A stretch of DNA of 64,000 nucleotides from Providencia rettgeri (GTDB lineage: Bacteria > Pseudomonadota > Gammaproteobacteria > Enterobacterales > Enterobacteriaceae), in contig NZ_CP053896.1 of assembly GCF_013255915.1 (NCBI RefSeq), positions 2,294,001 to 2,358,000 of the forward strand. Reading direction: 5' to 3'. This document shows positions 48,603-59,222 of this stretch, one piece after another (the first letter of the stretch is position 1; the number at the start of each line of letters is the position of its first letter). The notes under the pieces are model-generated. The model had not been told where the DNA came from. It saw nothing but the letters and a program-made list of their open reading frames with translations, and made no database searches. Both the position numbers and the translations under genes were made by a program.

Positions 48603-49154
48603 ATGGATGCTTTGACCCTTTTGTTGAACCGCCGTTCAGCTTCAAGACTTACAACACCAGCACCGCAAGGCGAAGAACTCGACAATATACTTGCTGCGGG
48701 GATGAGAGCACCTGATCACGGTGCTTTGAAGCCGTGGCATTTTGTTGTTATGCAAAATGAGGGGATTAAACGCTTCAGTGAGCTATTGGAAAAAGCGGCA
48801 ATTGAAGGGCAATTAGGCGCAGAGGTACAAGAAAAAGCCCGTAATGCCCCTTTTCGTGCCCCATTAATTATTACTGTGATCGCTAAATTAAAAGATCATC
48901 CGAAAATACCACAATGGGAACAATTAGTTGCTGCGAGCTGTACGGTACAAGCAATGCAGATGGCAGCAGTAGCTCAAGGTTTTGGCGGTATATGGCGCTC
49001 AGGTTCATGGACAGAAGATGCTGTGGTTCGTGCTGGATTAGGTTGTGGAGATAACGACCGCATTGTTGGGTTCCTTTATTTAGGAACTCCAGAGCTTAAA
49101 GCGCCAGTAAAAGTACAAGCTCCTGATATGACAGGCTATGTATCTCACTTCTAA
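48603..49154 (+). CDS. ydjA: Nitroreductase-family protein YdjA
   Basis: FMN-binding minimal nitroreductase, 183 residues like E. coli Ydj[11 protein letters not shown] at the N-terminus binds FMN phosphate, [31 protein letters not shown] is family-typical (core [10 protein letters not shown]), and the C-terminal GFLYLGTP is shared. The physiological substrate is unknown. It precedes selD by 11 bases and topB after that, the same ydjA-selD-topB order as in E. coli. GGAG lies before the ATG. Confidence 0.94.
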   Translation: MDALTLLLNRRSASRLTTPAPQGEELDNILAAGMRAPDHGALKPWHFVVMQNEGIKRFSELLEKAAIEGQLGAEVQEKARNAPFRAPLIITVIAKLKDHPKIPQWEQLVAASCTVQAMQMAAVAQGFGGIWRSGSWTEDAVVRAGLGCGDNDRIVGFLYLGTPELKAPVKVQAPDMTGYVSHF

Positions 49155-49165
49155 AGAGAATAATA

Positions 49166-50209
49166 ATGACTGAAAAAATTAGATTAACTCAATATAGTCA
49201 TGGTGCTGGTTGCGGTTGTAAAATTGCACCGAAAGTATTAGAGCAAATTCTGCACACAGAGCAAGCAAAATTTCATGATCCACATTTGTTAGTTGGTAAT
49301 GAAACTAAAGATGATGCGGCCGTTTATGATTTAGGTAATGGAATAGGCATCATCAGCACAACAGACTTTTTCATGCCGATCGTTGACTCCCCATTTGAAT
49401 TTGGTCGGATTGCAGCAACCAACGCGATTAGCGATATTTTTGCAATGGGTGGTAAGCCAATTATGGCCATTGCTATTTTAGGCTGGCCAATTGCGAAGTT
49501 ACCACCGGAAGTGACTCGTGAGGTGATTGAAGGTGGACGAGCAGCTTGTGCTGATGCGGGTATCTCGTTAGCTGGTGGCCATTCTATTGATGCACCTGAG
49601 CCTATTTTTGGTTTGGCGGTTACGGGTGTTGTGAATACGGAGTATGTGAAGAAAAATAGTGCCGCAACAGCGGGGTGCGAATTGTTTTTGACAAAACCGC
49701 TTGGAATTGGTGTTTTGACAACAGCAGAGAAAAAAGGGGTACTTGCGCCGGAACATCAACACTTAGCGGCAGAAACCATGTGTCAAATGAATAAGCTAGG
49801 TGCGGTGGTTGCGCCTTTAGATGGTGTGACGGCAATGACTGACGTGACTGGTTTCGGTTTATTAGGTCATTTAAGTGAGATTTGCGAAGGGTCTAAAGTT
49901 CGTGCTGAAATCTCCTTTAGTAAAGTTCCTAAATTAGCCAATGTCGAAAAATATATTGAAGCAGGTTGTGTTCCTGGGGGAACCACTCGTAACTTTGACA
50001 GTTATGGGCACCTTATTGGCCCTATGAGTGATATGCAGCGTCAACTACTGTGTGATCCTCAAACTTCTGGCGGCTTACTTATTGCAGTAAAACCTTCCGA
50101 AGTCTCTAAAATTAAAGAGATTGCACAGCAGCAAGGTGTTTTGTTACAGTCTATCGGTAAATTATTACCCCATCAGGATAATGTTCCTTTAGTTGAAGTG
50201 ATAGATTAA
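49166..50209 (+). CDS. selD: Selenophosphate synthetase SelD
   Basis: Makes selenophosphate from selenide and ATP for selenocysteine and selenouridine. 347 residues as in E. coli. The active-site segment HGAGCGCKI gives C16 and K19, matching C17 and K20 of E. coli. The glycine-rich ATP loop and [11 protein letters not shown] are conserved. Having SelD implies selenoprotein synthesis, although the FdhF-like enzyme in this window uses Cys. Three bases separate it from topB. Confidence 0.96.
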   Translation: MTEKIRLTQYSHGAGCGCKIAPKVLEQILHTEQAKFHDPHLLVGNETKDDAAVYDLGNGIGIISTTDFFMPIVDSPFEFGRIAATNAISDIFAMGGKPIMAIAILGWPIAKLPPEVTREVIEGGRAACADAGISLAGGHSIDAPEPIFGLAVTGVVNTEYVKKNSAATAGCELFLTKPLGIGVLTTAEKKGVLAPEHQHLAAETMCQMNKLGAVVAPLDGVTAMTDVTGFGLLGHLSEICEGSKVRAEISFSKVPKLANVEKYIEAGCVPGGTTRNFDSYGHLIGPMSDMQRQLLCDPQTSGGLLIAVKPSEVSKIKEIAQQQGVLLQSIGKLLPHQDNVPLVEVID

Positions 50210-50212
50210 TTT

Positions 50213-52138
50213 ATGCGTTTGTTTATTGCGGAAAAACCGAGCCTTGCAAGGGCCATTGCAGATGTATTACCAAAGCCCCATAAACGAGGTGATGGTTTTA
50301 TTCAATGTGGTGATGGCCAAACTGTAACATGGTGTATTGGCCATCTTTTAGAGCAGGCGGAACCCGATGCTTATGAACCTCGGTATGCACGATGGAATCT
50401 TCAGGATTTGCCAATTATCCCTGATAAGTGGCAATTGAAGCCCCGTCCCGCAGTAACTAAACAATTAAAAACTATTGAAACATTACTGAAGCAAGCCTCA
50501 ATAGTTGTCCATGCAGGAGACCCCGATAGAGAAGGTCAATTGCTGGTGGACGAAGTGCTTGACTTTTTAAAGCTCGACCCTGAAAAACGTAGAGAAGTAA
50601 AACGTTGTTTAATCAATGACCTTAACCCGCAAGCCGTTGAGCGGGCAATTGAGCGTTTGAGAGAAAATCGTGAGTTTATTCCTCTTTGTGTCTCTGCCTT
50701 AGCAAGAGCACGGGCAGATTGGTTGTATGGCATCAATATGACCCGTGCTTATACGTTATTAGGGCAACGAGGAGGCTATCAAGGCGTTCTTTCTGTAGGG
50801 CGGGTACAAACTCCGGTATTGGGGTTAGTTGTTAGGCGCGACGAAGAAATAGAAAACTTTGTACCTAAAGACTATTTTGAGGTTAAAGCTCATATTGTTA
50901 CGCCAAAGGATGAGCGCTTTGTAGCGATATGGCAGCCAAGCGACTCCTGTATTGACTATCAGGATGAAGAAGGGCGTTTATTCCATCGACCGCTTGCAGA
51001 GCATGTGGTATCGCGTATTGAGGGCAAACCTGCCATAGTGACGCAATATCAGGACAAGCGCGAATCAGAAATTGCACCGTTGCCTTTCTCTTTATCTTCT
51101 TTGCAGATTGAAGCTGCCAAAAAATATGCGTTGAGCGCTCAAGAAGTATTGGACATTTGCCAACGTTTATATGAAACACATAAGTTGATTACTTATCCAC
51201 GTTCAGATAGCCGTTATTTACCGGATGAACATTTTGCAGGGAGACACAGTGTCTTGAATGCAATTGCGGTGCATCAACCAGACCTCACTGAATTTGAATT
51301 ACCTGAGCTGGATAAAAAGAACCGGTGTTGGGATGATAAAAAAGTCGATGCTCACCATGCCATTATCCCAACAGCAAAAACGGCAGCAGTAAAGTTAACT
51401 GAAAATGAAAGTAAAATTTACCAATTGATTGCGCGTCAATATATTATTCAGTTTATGCCCGATGCGGTTTACCGTAAGTGTACAATTGATCTAGAAATTG
51501 AAAAGGGTAAATTTATCGCAAAAGCTCGATTTCTTGCTGAAGCAGGTTGGCGAGTCGTATTGGGCAATAAAGAGCGCGATGCTGAAAACGATGGTATGCC
51601 ACTGCCAGTTGTGAGTAAGAATGATGAGTTGTTATGTGAAAAAGGGGAAGTGGTTGAACGGCAAACGCAGCCTCCACGTCCTTTTACGGATGCAACGTTA
51701 TTATCAGCAATGACTGGGATCGCTCGTTTTGTGCAAGATAAAGCATTAAAAAAAGTATTGCGAGAAACGGATGGGCTTGGTACAGAAGCGACTAGAGCCG
51801 GTATTATTGACTTACTATTCAAACGCCAATTTCTCTACAAAAAAGGGCGTTATATTCATTCCTCGCCTGCGGGAAGAGCTCTAATTCATGTTTTACCCGA
51901 TATGGCAACATTACCAGATATGACAGCCCATTGGGAGTCAGTATTAACCCAAATTAGTGAAAAACAATCACGTTATGATGATTTTATGCATCCACTAAGC
52001 CAAACGCTAATGCAATTAATTCACCATGCACGTCAGTTTACAAATTTGAGGGCATTTCGAGAACTACCCGCTCCATCAGTAAAAACGGGGAAAAAACCAG
52101 TAAAAGCGGGTAAGAAAACAAAAAAGAAACAGGATTAG
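50213..52138 (+). CDS. topB: DNA topoisomerase III TopB
   Basis: Type IA topoisomerase, 641 residues (E. coli 653). The Toprim domain has [18 protein letters not shown] at the N-terminus and [16 protein letters not shown]. The active-site tyrosine lies in [13 protein letters not shown]. The C-terminus ends in a Lys-rich tail ([13 protein letters not shown]). It resolves single-stranded and precatenane links during replication. Its short gap to selD suggests cotranscription. A strong terminator follows. Confidence 0.96.
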   Translation: MRLFIAEKPSLARAIADVLPKPHKRGDGFIQCGDGQTVTWCIGHLLEQAEPDAYEPRYARWNLQDLPIIPDKWQLKPRPAVTKQLKTIETLLKQASIVVHAGDPDREGQLLVDEVLDFLKLDPEKRREVKRCLINDLNPQAVERAIERLRENREFIPLCVSALARARADWLYGINMTRAYTLLGQRGGYQGVLSVGRVQTPVLGLVVRRDEEIENFVPKDYFEVKAHIVTPKDERFVAIWQPSDSCIDYQDEEGRLFHRPLAEHVVSRIEGKPAIVTQYQDKRESEIAPLPFSLSSLQIEAAKKYALSAQEVLDICQRLYETHKLITYPRSDSRYLPDEHFAGRHSVLNAIAVHQPDLTEFELPELDKKNRCWDDKKVDAHHAIIPTAKTAAVKLTENESKIYQLIARQYIIQFMPDAVYRKCTIDLEIEKGKFIAKARFLAEAGWRVVLGNKERDAENDGMPLPVVSKNDELLCEKGEVVERQTQPPRPFTDATLLSAMTGIARFVQDKALKKVLRETDGLGTEATRAGIIDLLFKRQFLYKKGRYIHSSPAGRALIHVLPDMATLPDMTAHWESVLTQISEKQSRYDDFMHPLSQTLMQLIHHARQFTNLRAFRELPAPSVKTGKKPVKAGKKTKKKQD

Positions 52139-52157
52139 TTGAGTCTGGTAAACCAAT

Positions 52158-52184
52158 AAAAGGCGCTTAAGGCGCCTTTTTGCA
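52158..52184. terminator. Bidirectional terminator between topB and xthA
   Basis: AAAAGGCGC-TTAA-GCGCCTTTTT: a short perfect stem with A and T tracts on either side, shared by the converging genes. Confidence 0.9.
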
Positions 52185-52203
52185 TTATGACAAGTAAGAA
52201 AGT

Positions 52204-53016
52204 TTACTTTGAGAGGTCAAATTCAGACCATACAGGTGCGTGGTCTGATGGCTTTTCCATCCCGCGGATTTCGTAATCAATACCCGTTGCAATACAACGC
52301 TCAGCGAGTTTATTGGAGGCCAGTAATAAATCGATACGTAGGCCACGGTTATCATCGAAGCCTTTCGAACGGTAGTCAAACCATGAGTAGCAATCAGAAA
52401 TATCAGGGTTTTTTGCACGATATGTATCGACTAAACCCCAGCCTAATAATTTAGCTAACCACTCACGCTCTTCGGGTAAAAAAGAGCATTTTCCGGTTTT
52501 TAACCAACGTTTACGGTTTGCATCACCGATACCAATATCAAGATCGGTTGGGCTGATATTCATGTCACCCATAATGAGCAACTGTGACTCTGCCGTTTGT
52601 GTTGATGTGATGTAATTTTGTAAATCTTGATAAAATTTTTCTTTTGCCGGAAATTTTGTTGGGTGGTCACGGCTTTCTCCTTGAGGAAAATAACCATTTA
52701 CAACCGTCAATGGGCCGCGATCTGTTTGGATATCAGCCATGATAATGCGACGCTGTGCATCGTCATCGTCAGTTGGAAAACCTTTACGGACAGCAAGAGG
52801 CTCATTTTTAGTTAATAGAGCCACGCCATAATGCGCTTTTTGACCGTGATAAAAAACATGATAGCCGAGCTGACTAACTTCTTCATAAGGAAACATATCA
52901 TCATGGACTTTGGTTTCTTGTAAGCCAATAACCTCAGGTTGATGTTTTTCGATGATTGCAGCGAGTTGGTGAGGGCGAGCTCGAAGGCCATTAATATTGA
53001 ACGATATGAATTTCAT
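52204..53016 (-). CDS. xthA: Exonuclease III XthA
   Basis: AP endonuclease and 3'-5' exonuclease of base-excision repair, 270 residues (E. coli 268). Motifs: [31 protein letters not shown] (metal Glu), [26 protein letters not shown] and the C-terminal [12 protein letters not shown] with the catalytic His. Stands alone; its upstream side is the AT-rich patch that ends at tRNA-Tyr. Confidence 0.96.
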   Translation of the reverse strand: MKFISFNINGLRARPHQLAAIIEKHQPEVIGLQETKVHDDMFPYEEVSQLGYHVFYHGQKAHYGVALLTKNEPLAVRKGFPTDDDDAQRRIIMADIQTDRGPLTVVNGYFPQGESRDHPTKFPAKEKFYQDLQNYITSTQTAESQLLIMGDMNISPTDLDIGIGDANRKRWLKTGKCSFLPEEREWLAKLLGWGLVDTYRAKNPDISDCYSWFDYRSKGFDDNRGLRIDLLLASNKLAERCIATGIDYEIRGMEKPSDHAPVWSEFDLSK

Positions 53017-53581
53017 GGTTTTTTATCACCTAGTTTTATGATTATTATGCTTATTCTACCAGATGGTAGCAATACTGTAACCCCGCGGAGTATGTTTCAA
53101 CGGTTAGATTGTTTTAAAGACGATAATGGCTATGATAAAAATGCTCATGGCTTAACTTATTCTTGGTATAGTATCAAAATTCAGTGGTTAATATAAAAAT
53201 AATAATAAATTTAATTAATCAAAAAATATTATGGCCAATTAAATTTATTATGGGTGCTAGAGTTTAGTTTTCTATTAAAGCTAAATTAATAATATCATTA
53301 TTAACTAGTTTTAATTTCATTTAAAGTCAATTGGTTATTTATATTTTAATGTGATTTAATAGTGGGGGAATAAAAAATAATCAATCGAAACAATATAATA
53401 TATTGCTTTGTAATGATGGAAATTATAAAAATACTTTTATGAAATATTGTTAATCATTCAATAAAAAATCAAGTTTGATTTTTTATTTTGTGAATTAATT
53501 TCTGGGTTAATCAATATAATTATTAATGAGAAAGTTAAGTATGTTGATTAATATTTTAATAAACTGAATGGGGTCATAGAT
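53017..53581. other. Very AT-rich gap upstream of xthA and the LysR-type gene
   Basis: 565 bases, clearly poorer in GC than the flanking genes. Apart from the xthA promoter near 53020-53100 nothing is recognised. A 52-codon frame at 53038-53196 has no ribosome-binding site. In E. coli xthA and tRNA-Tyr/purU are not neighbours, so this is a genome junction. Confidence 0.45.
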
Positions 53582-54457
53582 ATGTTCTTTTCAAGAAAAT
53601 TAGAGGCGTTTATGGCGGTTGTTGAGAATGGCTCGTTAAGCAAGGCTGCAAGAGTGATGAACCGTACGACACCTCCCATCGCGAAGTCAATCAAAGACTT
53701 TGAGACAAGCCTAGGAAAACGGCTTTTTAAACGAGAAAAATTTGGAATGACATTAACTAAGGATGGCCAAGAACTTTATAACGATCTAAGAGATCTTTAT
53801 TTGTAGGAGAAAGAAATAACAAAAAAACATTTTTCTGGTTATATAATCAATGAGGCTAATATTTATTATGATTGGGGTAAGGAAAATCATTTAATTAATT
53901 TATATCAATCAGCACATCAAAATAATGTGCAAGTAAATATATTAAGGTTTAATTATGATGAAGTAGATGAAATTGTCGATTATGATGGTAATACACTTAT
54001 TCTTAGCTCTGAACAAGTTGTCAGTGAGCGATTTTCATTACAAAAAATAATAGAAAACTCACCATTAGGTATCTATTGTAGGAAAGAACTTTATGAAAAA
54101 TTCCATTATGATCTTGTTACACTATTACAAAAAAGTACATGGCTATGTGATCCCGCATTTTATAAAAGTTCATTAATGAGCGATTTATTAGCAAAAATTG
54201 AAACGGTTGATAATAAAACGAGTGTGAGACAAATGGATAATATTGGTTGTTGCCAAAGTTTCATTCAAGATGGTGATTTTATAGGCATAATAGACCATTA
54301 TCCAGAAGAAGAATTGATTGATAAATCATTGATCTATATACCATTAAATAAAATTTTGGGGAAAAGTGTGTGTTATATCTATAAATCAAAGTCACACTCA
54401 AGTGTGTTAAATCGTTTTATGGGAGTTGTAGATAAACTAGGAGGTGAAATCAATTAA
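53582..54457 (+). pseudogene. LysR-family regulator interrupted by one amber codon
   Basis: The N-terminal 74 residues form a LysR-type helix-turn-helix (FFSRKLEAFMAVVENGSLSKAARVMNRTTPPIAKSIKDFE; cores AFMAVVENGSLSKAA and IAKSIKDFE). TAG at 53804-53806 then stops it. The same frame reads on without another stop to 54457, giving about 217 more residues that look like a short, diverged co-inducer domain (for example SPLGIYCRKELYEKF). The total of about 291 codons is right for a LysR protein. One nonsense change is the simplest account; amber readthrough is possible. Base use is AT-rich. The stop lies one base before the tRNA-Tyr CCA end. Confidence 0.75.
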
Positions 54458-54458
54458 A

Positions 54459-54543
<85 letters not shown>

Positions 54544-54705
54544 AGATTTTGAGTTGCTGTAATCATTGACAGCGGGCGGCATCATATCAAATGACGCGCC
54601 GCTGTAAAGCATTAATTTTCAATAAAATGGTTGTTTGCTGTTTTTTTATTCTTAATGCGTGTTAAATCAACAAAGTGTTGTTAAATAAGCCGCTATATTA
54701 TTGGC

Positions 54706-55554
54706 TTATAAAATAATGGTGCGATTACCATATACAAATACACGTTGAGCTAAGACCCAATAGAGAGCATGGCTTAGTACATTTTTTTCAACATCACGCC
54801 CTGCACGCATCATATCATCGGCTGTGAATGTATGGTCTACATTAATCACATTCTGTGTAATGATTGGTCCTTCATCAAGGTTATCATTAACAAAGTGCGC
54901 AGTAGCCCCAATAATTTTTACGCCACGCTCATAAGCTTGGTGATAAGGGCGGGCACCAATAAATGCAGGTAAAAACGAGTGGTGAATATTGATAATTTGG
55001 TTTGGATAATGCTGCACAAATGCAGGCGTTAATACACGCATATATTTAGCTAAGACAACATAATCAGGCTGATATTGGTCAATCTGCGCTGTCATTTTTT
55101 CGTCATGTTGTTCGCGTGTTAGGCCTTCATGGCTAATATGGTGGAATGGAATGCCAAATTGTTCGACTAAGTTTTTTAGCGTGTCGTGGTTTCCAATAAC
55201 TGCTGCAATTTCAACATCTAAGCCATCATAAGCACTCTTCATGAGCAGGTCGCCCAAACAATGTGCTTCTTTTGTAACCATAACGACAATGCGACGACGA
55301 CCCGCTGTGTTTAATTCACGTTGAGACCCAACTGGTAATGCATCATCGAGGTCAGCTAATAATGTTTCATCGTTGAAAATTCCCTCTAACTCAGTTCTCA
55401 TAAAGAAACGGCCAGTGTGATGATCAACAAACTCATTATTTTGTACAATGTTGAGTTGGTGCTTATAGCAAATATTGGTGATTTTCGCGATTAATCCTTT
55501 CGCGTCAGGGCAAATTGTCCTGAGAATTTTTTTCTGTACAATTTTGTGTTGCAT
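54706..55554 (-). CDS. purU: Formyltetrahydrofolate deformylase PurU
   Basis: Releases formate from 10-formyl-THF for PurT and balances one-carbon pools. 282 residues (E. coli 280). The N-terminal ACT domain (about 8-85) starts LRTICPDAKGLIAKITNICYKHQLN. The C-terminal formyltransferase fold has the catalytic motif INIHHSFLPAFIGARPYHQAYERGVKIIGATAHFV (cores HHSFLPAF and GATAHFV) and the late DEGPIITQ. In E. coli it is regulated by Met and Gly, in line with the ACT domain. Confidence 0.96.
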   Translation of the reverse strand: MQHKIVQKKILRTICPDAKGLIAKITNICYKHQLNIVQNNEFVDHHTGRFFMRTELEGIFNDETLLADLDDALPVGSQRELNTAGRRRIVVMVTKEAHCLGDLLMKSAYDGLDVEIAAVIGNHDTLKNLVEQFGIPFHHISHEGLTREQHDEKMTAQIDQYQPDYVVLAKYMRVLTPAFVQHYPNQIINIHHSFLPAFIGARPYHQAYERGVKIIGATAHFVNDNLDEGPIITQNVINVDHTFTADDMMRAGRDVEKNVLSHALYWVLAQRVFVYGNRTIIL

Positions 55555-55649
55555 GAAACAGCCTAATCCTTAACTAACAAAGCGATATGAAAAAATGACG
55601 GATTGAGTATCAAATGTGTCTCATTAGACAGGCATTAAATAAAGGGTAA

Positions 55650-56129
55650 TTAGTCTGGATGACCACACTTTTTATATTTTTGACCAGAGCCACAGGGGCA
55701 TAAATCATTACGACCGACTTTGGGGGTAATGCCGTCTATATAATACCAACACGAATCCATCTTAATAAAACGCGAACGTTCATGAATAAGCTGCTTATGA
55801 TCAGCTTTTTCATCAATAAAGCAAGCCGAAAATTCGACATAAGCTTCATTGGGATTTTTAGCATAAGAAGAACTAATAACACGAAGACCAAACCAGTGTG
55901 TTTTCGGAAAACTATTGACTATTTCTTGATGCCATTCTTGAGCATGGCAATCTGGGTGCCATGTTTTAATAAGATAATCGACGTCTTGGTGTACATAAGC
56001 ACTATACCTTGAACGCATAAGTTGCTCTGGTGTCTGTGGAATAGCTTTCCCTTGTAAAAAAGGAGCGCAGCATTGCTCAAATTGTGCTTCGTTGCCACAG
56101 TAACACCTATCTTCTACTTGTGATTTCAT
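55650..56129 (-). CDS. ychJ: SEC-C motif protein YchJ
   Basis: UPF0225 protein of 159 residues (E. coli 152). It has a zinc-binding SEC-C-like cluster at each end: CYCGNEAQFEQCCAPFL near the N-terminus and VGRNDLCPCGSGQKYKKCGHPD at the C-terminus, the latter the canonical SEC-C motif. A middle SnoaL/NTF2-like segment includes RSRYSAYV and DVDYLIKTWHP. Function unknown. Located between purU and rssB, divergent from rssB, as in E. coli. Confidence 0.93.
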   Translation of the reverse strand: MKSQVEDRCYCGNEAQFEQCCAPFLQGKAIPQTPEQLMRSRYSAYVHQDVDYLIKTWHPDCHAQEWHQEIVNSFPKTHWFGLRVISSSYAKNPNEAYVEFSACFIDEKADHKQLIHERSRFIKMDSCWYYIDGITPKVGRNDLCPCGSGQKYKKCGHPD

Positions 56130-56254
56130 AACACTCTCTATAAAAATAAGTATAAGATTGAAAAGTCACTATACTTAAATGATGGCGAATAAATGATTTT
56201 ATCGTATGAATAATTGTATTGTTAATTAAACCAGGCTTTTGCAGTAGGTATCTT

Positions 56255-57265
56255 ATGAAAAATAGAAAAATACTCATAATAGAAGACGAAATCACCTTCT
56301 GTACAATTTTAAAAAACTACCTAGAAACGCTGGGTATTGAGATCTATACCGCAGATAATGGTCAATTAGCAATAGAGATGTTAACAATAGACCGTATCAA
56401 ACCTGATATCATTCTATGTGACTTAAATATGCCTGTCATGAATGGTGAAGCGTTTATGAAAGCGTTAGTTGCGCGTAATATTGATATTCCTGTCATTGTG
56501 ATTACAGCAACAACAGATTTCACTCAGTTAGATAGAATGTTTCGCTTAGGTGCAAAGGATGCTTTGTTAAAGCCAATAAAAAATTTAGATGAAGTTAAAG
56601 TGACAATCCTTTCTGCGTTGTATCCTGAGCAAAATAGCCTAACAGAGCTGTTAGGAGAGGAAATCCCTCAGATTTCGACACTAATCCAAAACGATACTCA
56701 AGAACTGTTAGCGGTATTGAAACAGTTACAACCACCAGTACATCAAATTATAAATAATTACCGAATTAACTATCGCCAACTTAATGAGGCTAACCGTTTT
56801 GGATTATTATTAGACCTAGCGCCCATTTCAGACAGCCAAATAGGTTTTTACTGTATTGATACTGAGCGCTCTCCTCAAGAAGGCATTATGGCTGCTTTTT
56901 TGATTAGAGTCGTGTTCAATGATCTCTTGAAAAGTGCGGTAAGCCACCCAGAAAAAAAATTACCCAATATTGATAGAATTATTAACCAAATAAATTATTT
57001 ACTGGAAGATTCGGGGTTTAGTGGCCAGTTTCCGCTATTATTGGGGTATTTTAATACACGGAATAAAGCGATTATTATGGCGAGTGCAGGTTTAGAAGCG
57101 GATATAACGACAGAAAATACGCATGTTAAGTTATCTAGAAGCCTTCCTTTAGGAGCGTTGAAATTTTACCAATCTAATCATTTAGAGGTAAAAGGAAATG
57201 CTTGGCAGTGTTTAATTCGCAATAATAGCCAGAAAATAAAACTAATGTTTAACCCCGAAACATAG
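56255..57265 (+). CDS. rssB: Response regulator RssB, sigma-S adaptor
   Basis: Delivers RpoS to ClpXP for destruction. From ATG 56255 it has 336 residues (E. coli 337). The receiver domain has the phospho-accepting D56 in IILCDLNMPVMNG and a DE acidic pair near residue 11. The C-terminal domain is a degenerate PP2C phosphatase-like fold, with LLLDLAPISDSQIGFYCID in place of an active metal site. Upstream of galU as in E. coli. With SdsR (a sigma-S-dependent RNA) it is part of the general stress circuit. Confidence 0.93.
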   Translation: MKNRKILIIEDEITFCTILKNYLETLGIEIYTADNGQLAIEMLTIDRIKPDIILCDLNMPVMNGEAFMKALVARNIDIPVIVITATTDFTQLDRMFRLGAKDALLKPIKNLDEVKVTILSALYPEQNSLTELLGEEIPQISTLIQNDTQELLAVLKQLQPPVHQIINNYRINYRQLNEANRFGLLLDLAPISDSQIGFYCIDTERSPQEGIMAAFLIRVVFNDLLKSAVSHPEKKLPNIDRIINQINYLLEDSGFSGQFPLLLGYFNTRNKAIIMASAGLEADITTENTHVKLSRSLPLGALKFYQSNHLEVKGNAWQCLIRNNSQKIKLMFNPET

Positions 57266-57403
57266 TTATTACCTAAAATGTATACTCTTTTAATCTGAAT
57301 AACTCTATTCGGACTCGTCGCTATTTATTCATGAACATTTCCTGATATACTTCTGCGCACTTAAAATGCCTCTTGTTACTTTAGTAAAATTCGAGAGGCT
57401 AAG

Positions 57404-58345
57404 ATGATATCTGGAGTGATAAAAATGACACAGCGCAAGGTGCGTAAAGCGGTAATCCCAGTTGCGGGCTTAGGGACTCGTATGCTTCCTGCAACAAAGG
57501 CAATCCCAAAAGAAATGTTACCAATAGTTGATAAGCCACTTATTCAATATGTTGTTAATGAGTGTATCGCTGCTGGGATCAATGAAATTGTTTTAGTGAC
57601 ACATTCATCAAAAAATTCCATTGAAAACCACTTTGACACAAGCTTTGAGTTAGAGGCTATCTTGGAAGCGCGTGTTAAGCGCCAGTTATTGGATGAGGTT
57701 CAATCTATTTGCCCAAGCCACGTAACGATTATGCAAACACGACAAGGAATAGCAAAAGGATTAGGTCATGCAATTTTGTGTGCTAAACCTTTAGTCGGTG
57801 AAGAGCCTTTTGCGGTTATTTTACCCGATGTCATTTTAGACCGTTACAGTACAGATTTAACCAAATTTAACTTGCGTGAAATGCTAGAACAATATGAGTC
57901 AACAGGCGCAAGTCAAATTTTAGTTGAACCAGTCCCTGAAGAAGATGTATCTAACTATGGTATTGTGGATTGTAATGGAGAAATGTTAGAACCTGGAGAT
58001 AGTAAAAGAATTATTCGTATGGTTGAAAAACCAAAACGTGAAGAAGCTCCATCTAATTTATCTATTGTTGGCCGTTATGTTTTATCTGAAAAGATTTGGG
58101 ATGCATTAGCCAAAACAGCGCCAGGTGCTGGGGATGAAATACAATTAACCGATGCTATTGCATTAATGATGGAAAATAATGAGCCAGTAGAGGCCTACCA
58201 CTTATGTGGTAAAAGTCATGACTGTGGAAATAAATTAGGTTATATGAAAGCGTTCGTTGAATATGGAATGCAGCATGATGCACTGGGAGATGAGTTTACC
58301 CAGTGGCTGAAGAAATTATCAGTATCATTGAATTCAGCAAAATAA
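57404..58345 (+). CDS. galU: UTP-glucose-1-phosphate uridylyltransferase GalU
   Basis: Makes UDP-glucose for LPS, capsule and trehalose. 313 residues from ATG 57404, or 306 from ATG 57425; both have a plausible ribosome-binding site, GAGG or GGAG, and E. coli (302) does not decide it. The nucleotide-binding motif is [22 protein letters not shown] (core GLGTRMLP). [13 protein letters not shown] and [12 protein letters not shown] are conserved. Followed by a strong terminator. Confidence 0.95.
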   Translation: MISGVIKMTQRKVRKAVIPVAGLGTRMLPATKAIPKEMLPIVDKPLIQYVVNECIAAGINEIVLVTHSSKNSIENHFDTSFELEAILEARVKRQLLDEVQSICPSHVTIMQTRQGIAKGLGHAILCAKPLVGEEPFAVILPDVILDRYSTDLTKFNLREMLEQYESTGASQILVEPVPEEDVSNYGIVDCNGEMLEPGDSKRIIRMVEKPKREEAPSNLSIVGRYVLSEKIWDALAKTAPGAGDEIQLTDAIALMMENNEPVEAYHLCGKSHDCGNKLGYMKAFVEYGMQHDALGDEFTQWLKKLSVSLNSAK

Positions 58346-58368
58346 AATTCCGCAATAAATTTTATTAA

Positions 58369-58397
58369 AGGCTAACTTAATTTGTTAGCCTTTTTTT
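58369..58397 (+). terminator. Terminator after galU
   Basis: AGGCTAAC pairs with GTTAGCCT around TTAATTT and runs into T7. Confidence 0.9.
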
Positions 58398-58811
58398 ATA
58401 CGTAGATAAATAAATTATTAACAAAAATACCAAGTATAAAGAGGAACACTCTGACTTGAGCTGTTCAGTCTGTACACGTTATAAGTGGTGAGAGTACAAA
58501 AATTAGCATACAACTTCATTACATAAATAGAATCACTGAAAAATATTTAAGTTTATCTAATTAAGCTTACATATCTTTACTGCTATGCTTTTATTTATCA
58601 TGATTATTTGGTAGATGGCGTAATACGTCGTAACAGCTTAAAACAGAACAGTTAATTGAAGTAGGGAGCGGCAGTTATGCGGTTTTAGTGCTAAAGACTG
58701 TAGCTATAATAGATAAGGGCTTTTTCTTAGTGCAGGTTAATATAAATAATATATAAAGGATTAAATAAAAACACCCTTATAAAAGGGTGTTTAAAATACA
58801 TGTTGAGGCTA
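58398..58811. other. Gap between galU and hns with a possible small-RNA promoter
   Basis: 414 bases without a credible reading frame on either strand. A sigma-70-like promoter reading right, TTGAGC (58456-58461), 18 bases, TATAAG (58480-58485), has no gene ahead of it. The only plus-strand stop signal is the bidirectional hairpin at 58771-58790. A transcript of about 300 bases is possible but unproven. Confidence 0.35.
58771..58790. terminator. Terminator after hns
   Basis: ACACCCTT-ATAA-AAGGGTGT: perfect stem with T-rich flank on both strands, just past the hns stop. Confidence 0.85.
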
Positions 58812-59222
58812 TTAGATTAAGAAATCATCCAAAGATTTGCCTTGTTCTTCAATGGCAACCTTGATTACTGCTGGAGTACGGCCTTGGCCTGTCCAAGTTT
58901 TGGTTTCGCCATTTTCATCAACATATTTATATTTAGCTGGACGTGCAGCGCGTTTAGTACGAGTGCTAGTGCTTTTACCTGAATCCATTGTTTGCAGAAG
59001 GTCATTTAAATCTACGCCTTGCTCAAGGATCATTTCACGAACTTTTTCCAATTTACGGTTACGTTCTTCTAATTCCGCGCGAGCTTGGCTTTCTTCATCA
59101 CGACGTTCTTCAACAACGACGGTTAATTTTTCCAGCATTTCTTCTAAAGATTCTAAAGTTACTTCGCGAGCTTGAGCACGAAGAGTACGGATGTTATTTA
59201 ACGCTTTTAATGATTCGCTCAT
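58812..59222 (-). CDS. hns: Nucleoid protein H-NS
   Basis: DNA-bridging silencer of AT-rich genes, 136 residues (E. coli 137). Its N-terminal coiled-coil oligomerisation part (about 1-65) holds [23 protein letters not shown]-like heptads. A flexible linker follows, then the DNA-binding core [13 protein letters not shown]. The final residues FLI match H-NS rather than StpA, and the galU-hns-tdk-adhE order confirms the identity. Its long, AT-rich, divergent upstream region fits autoregulation. Confidence 0.96.
   Translation of the reverse strand: MSESLKALNNIRTLRAQAREVTLESLEEMLEKLTVVVEERRDEESQARAELEERNRKLEKVREMILEQGVDLNDLLQTMDSGKSTSTRTKRAARPAKYKYVDENGETKTWTGQGRTPAVIKVAIEEQGKSLDDFLI

Noticed and set aside
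53038-53196. Possible 52-residue protein upstream of xthA
   Set aside because: No ribosome-binding site, no recognised family, and it lies over the xthA promoter region.
53017-54458. Full mobile island or prophage next to tRNA-Tyr
   Set aside because: Less than 1.5 kb, no integrase, no duplicated tRNA end seen. Only a possible remnant.
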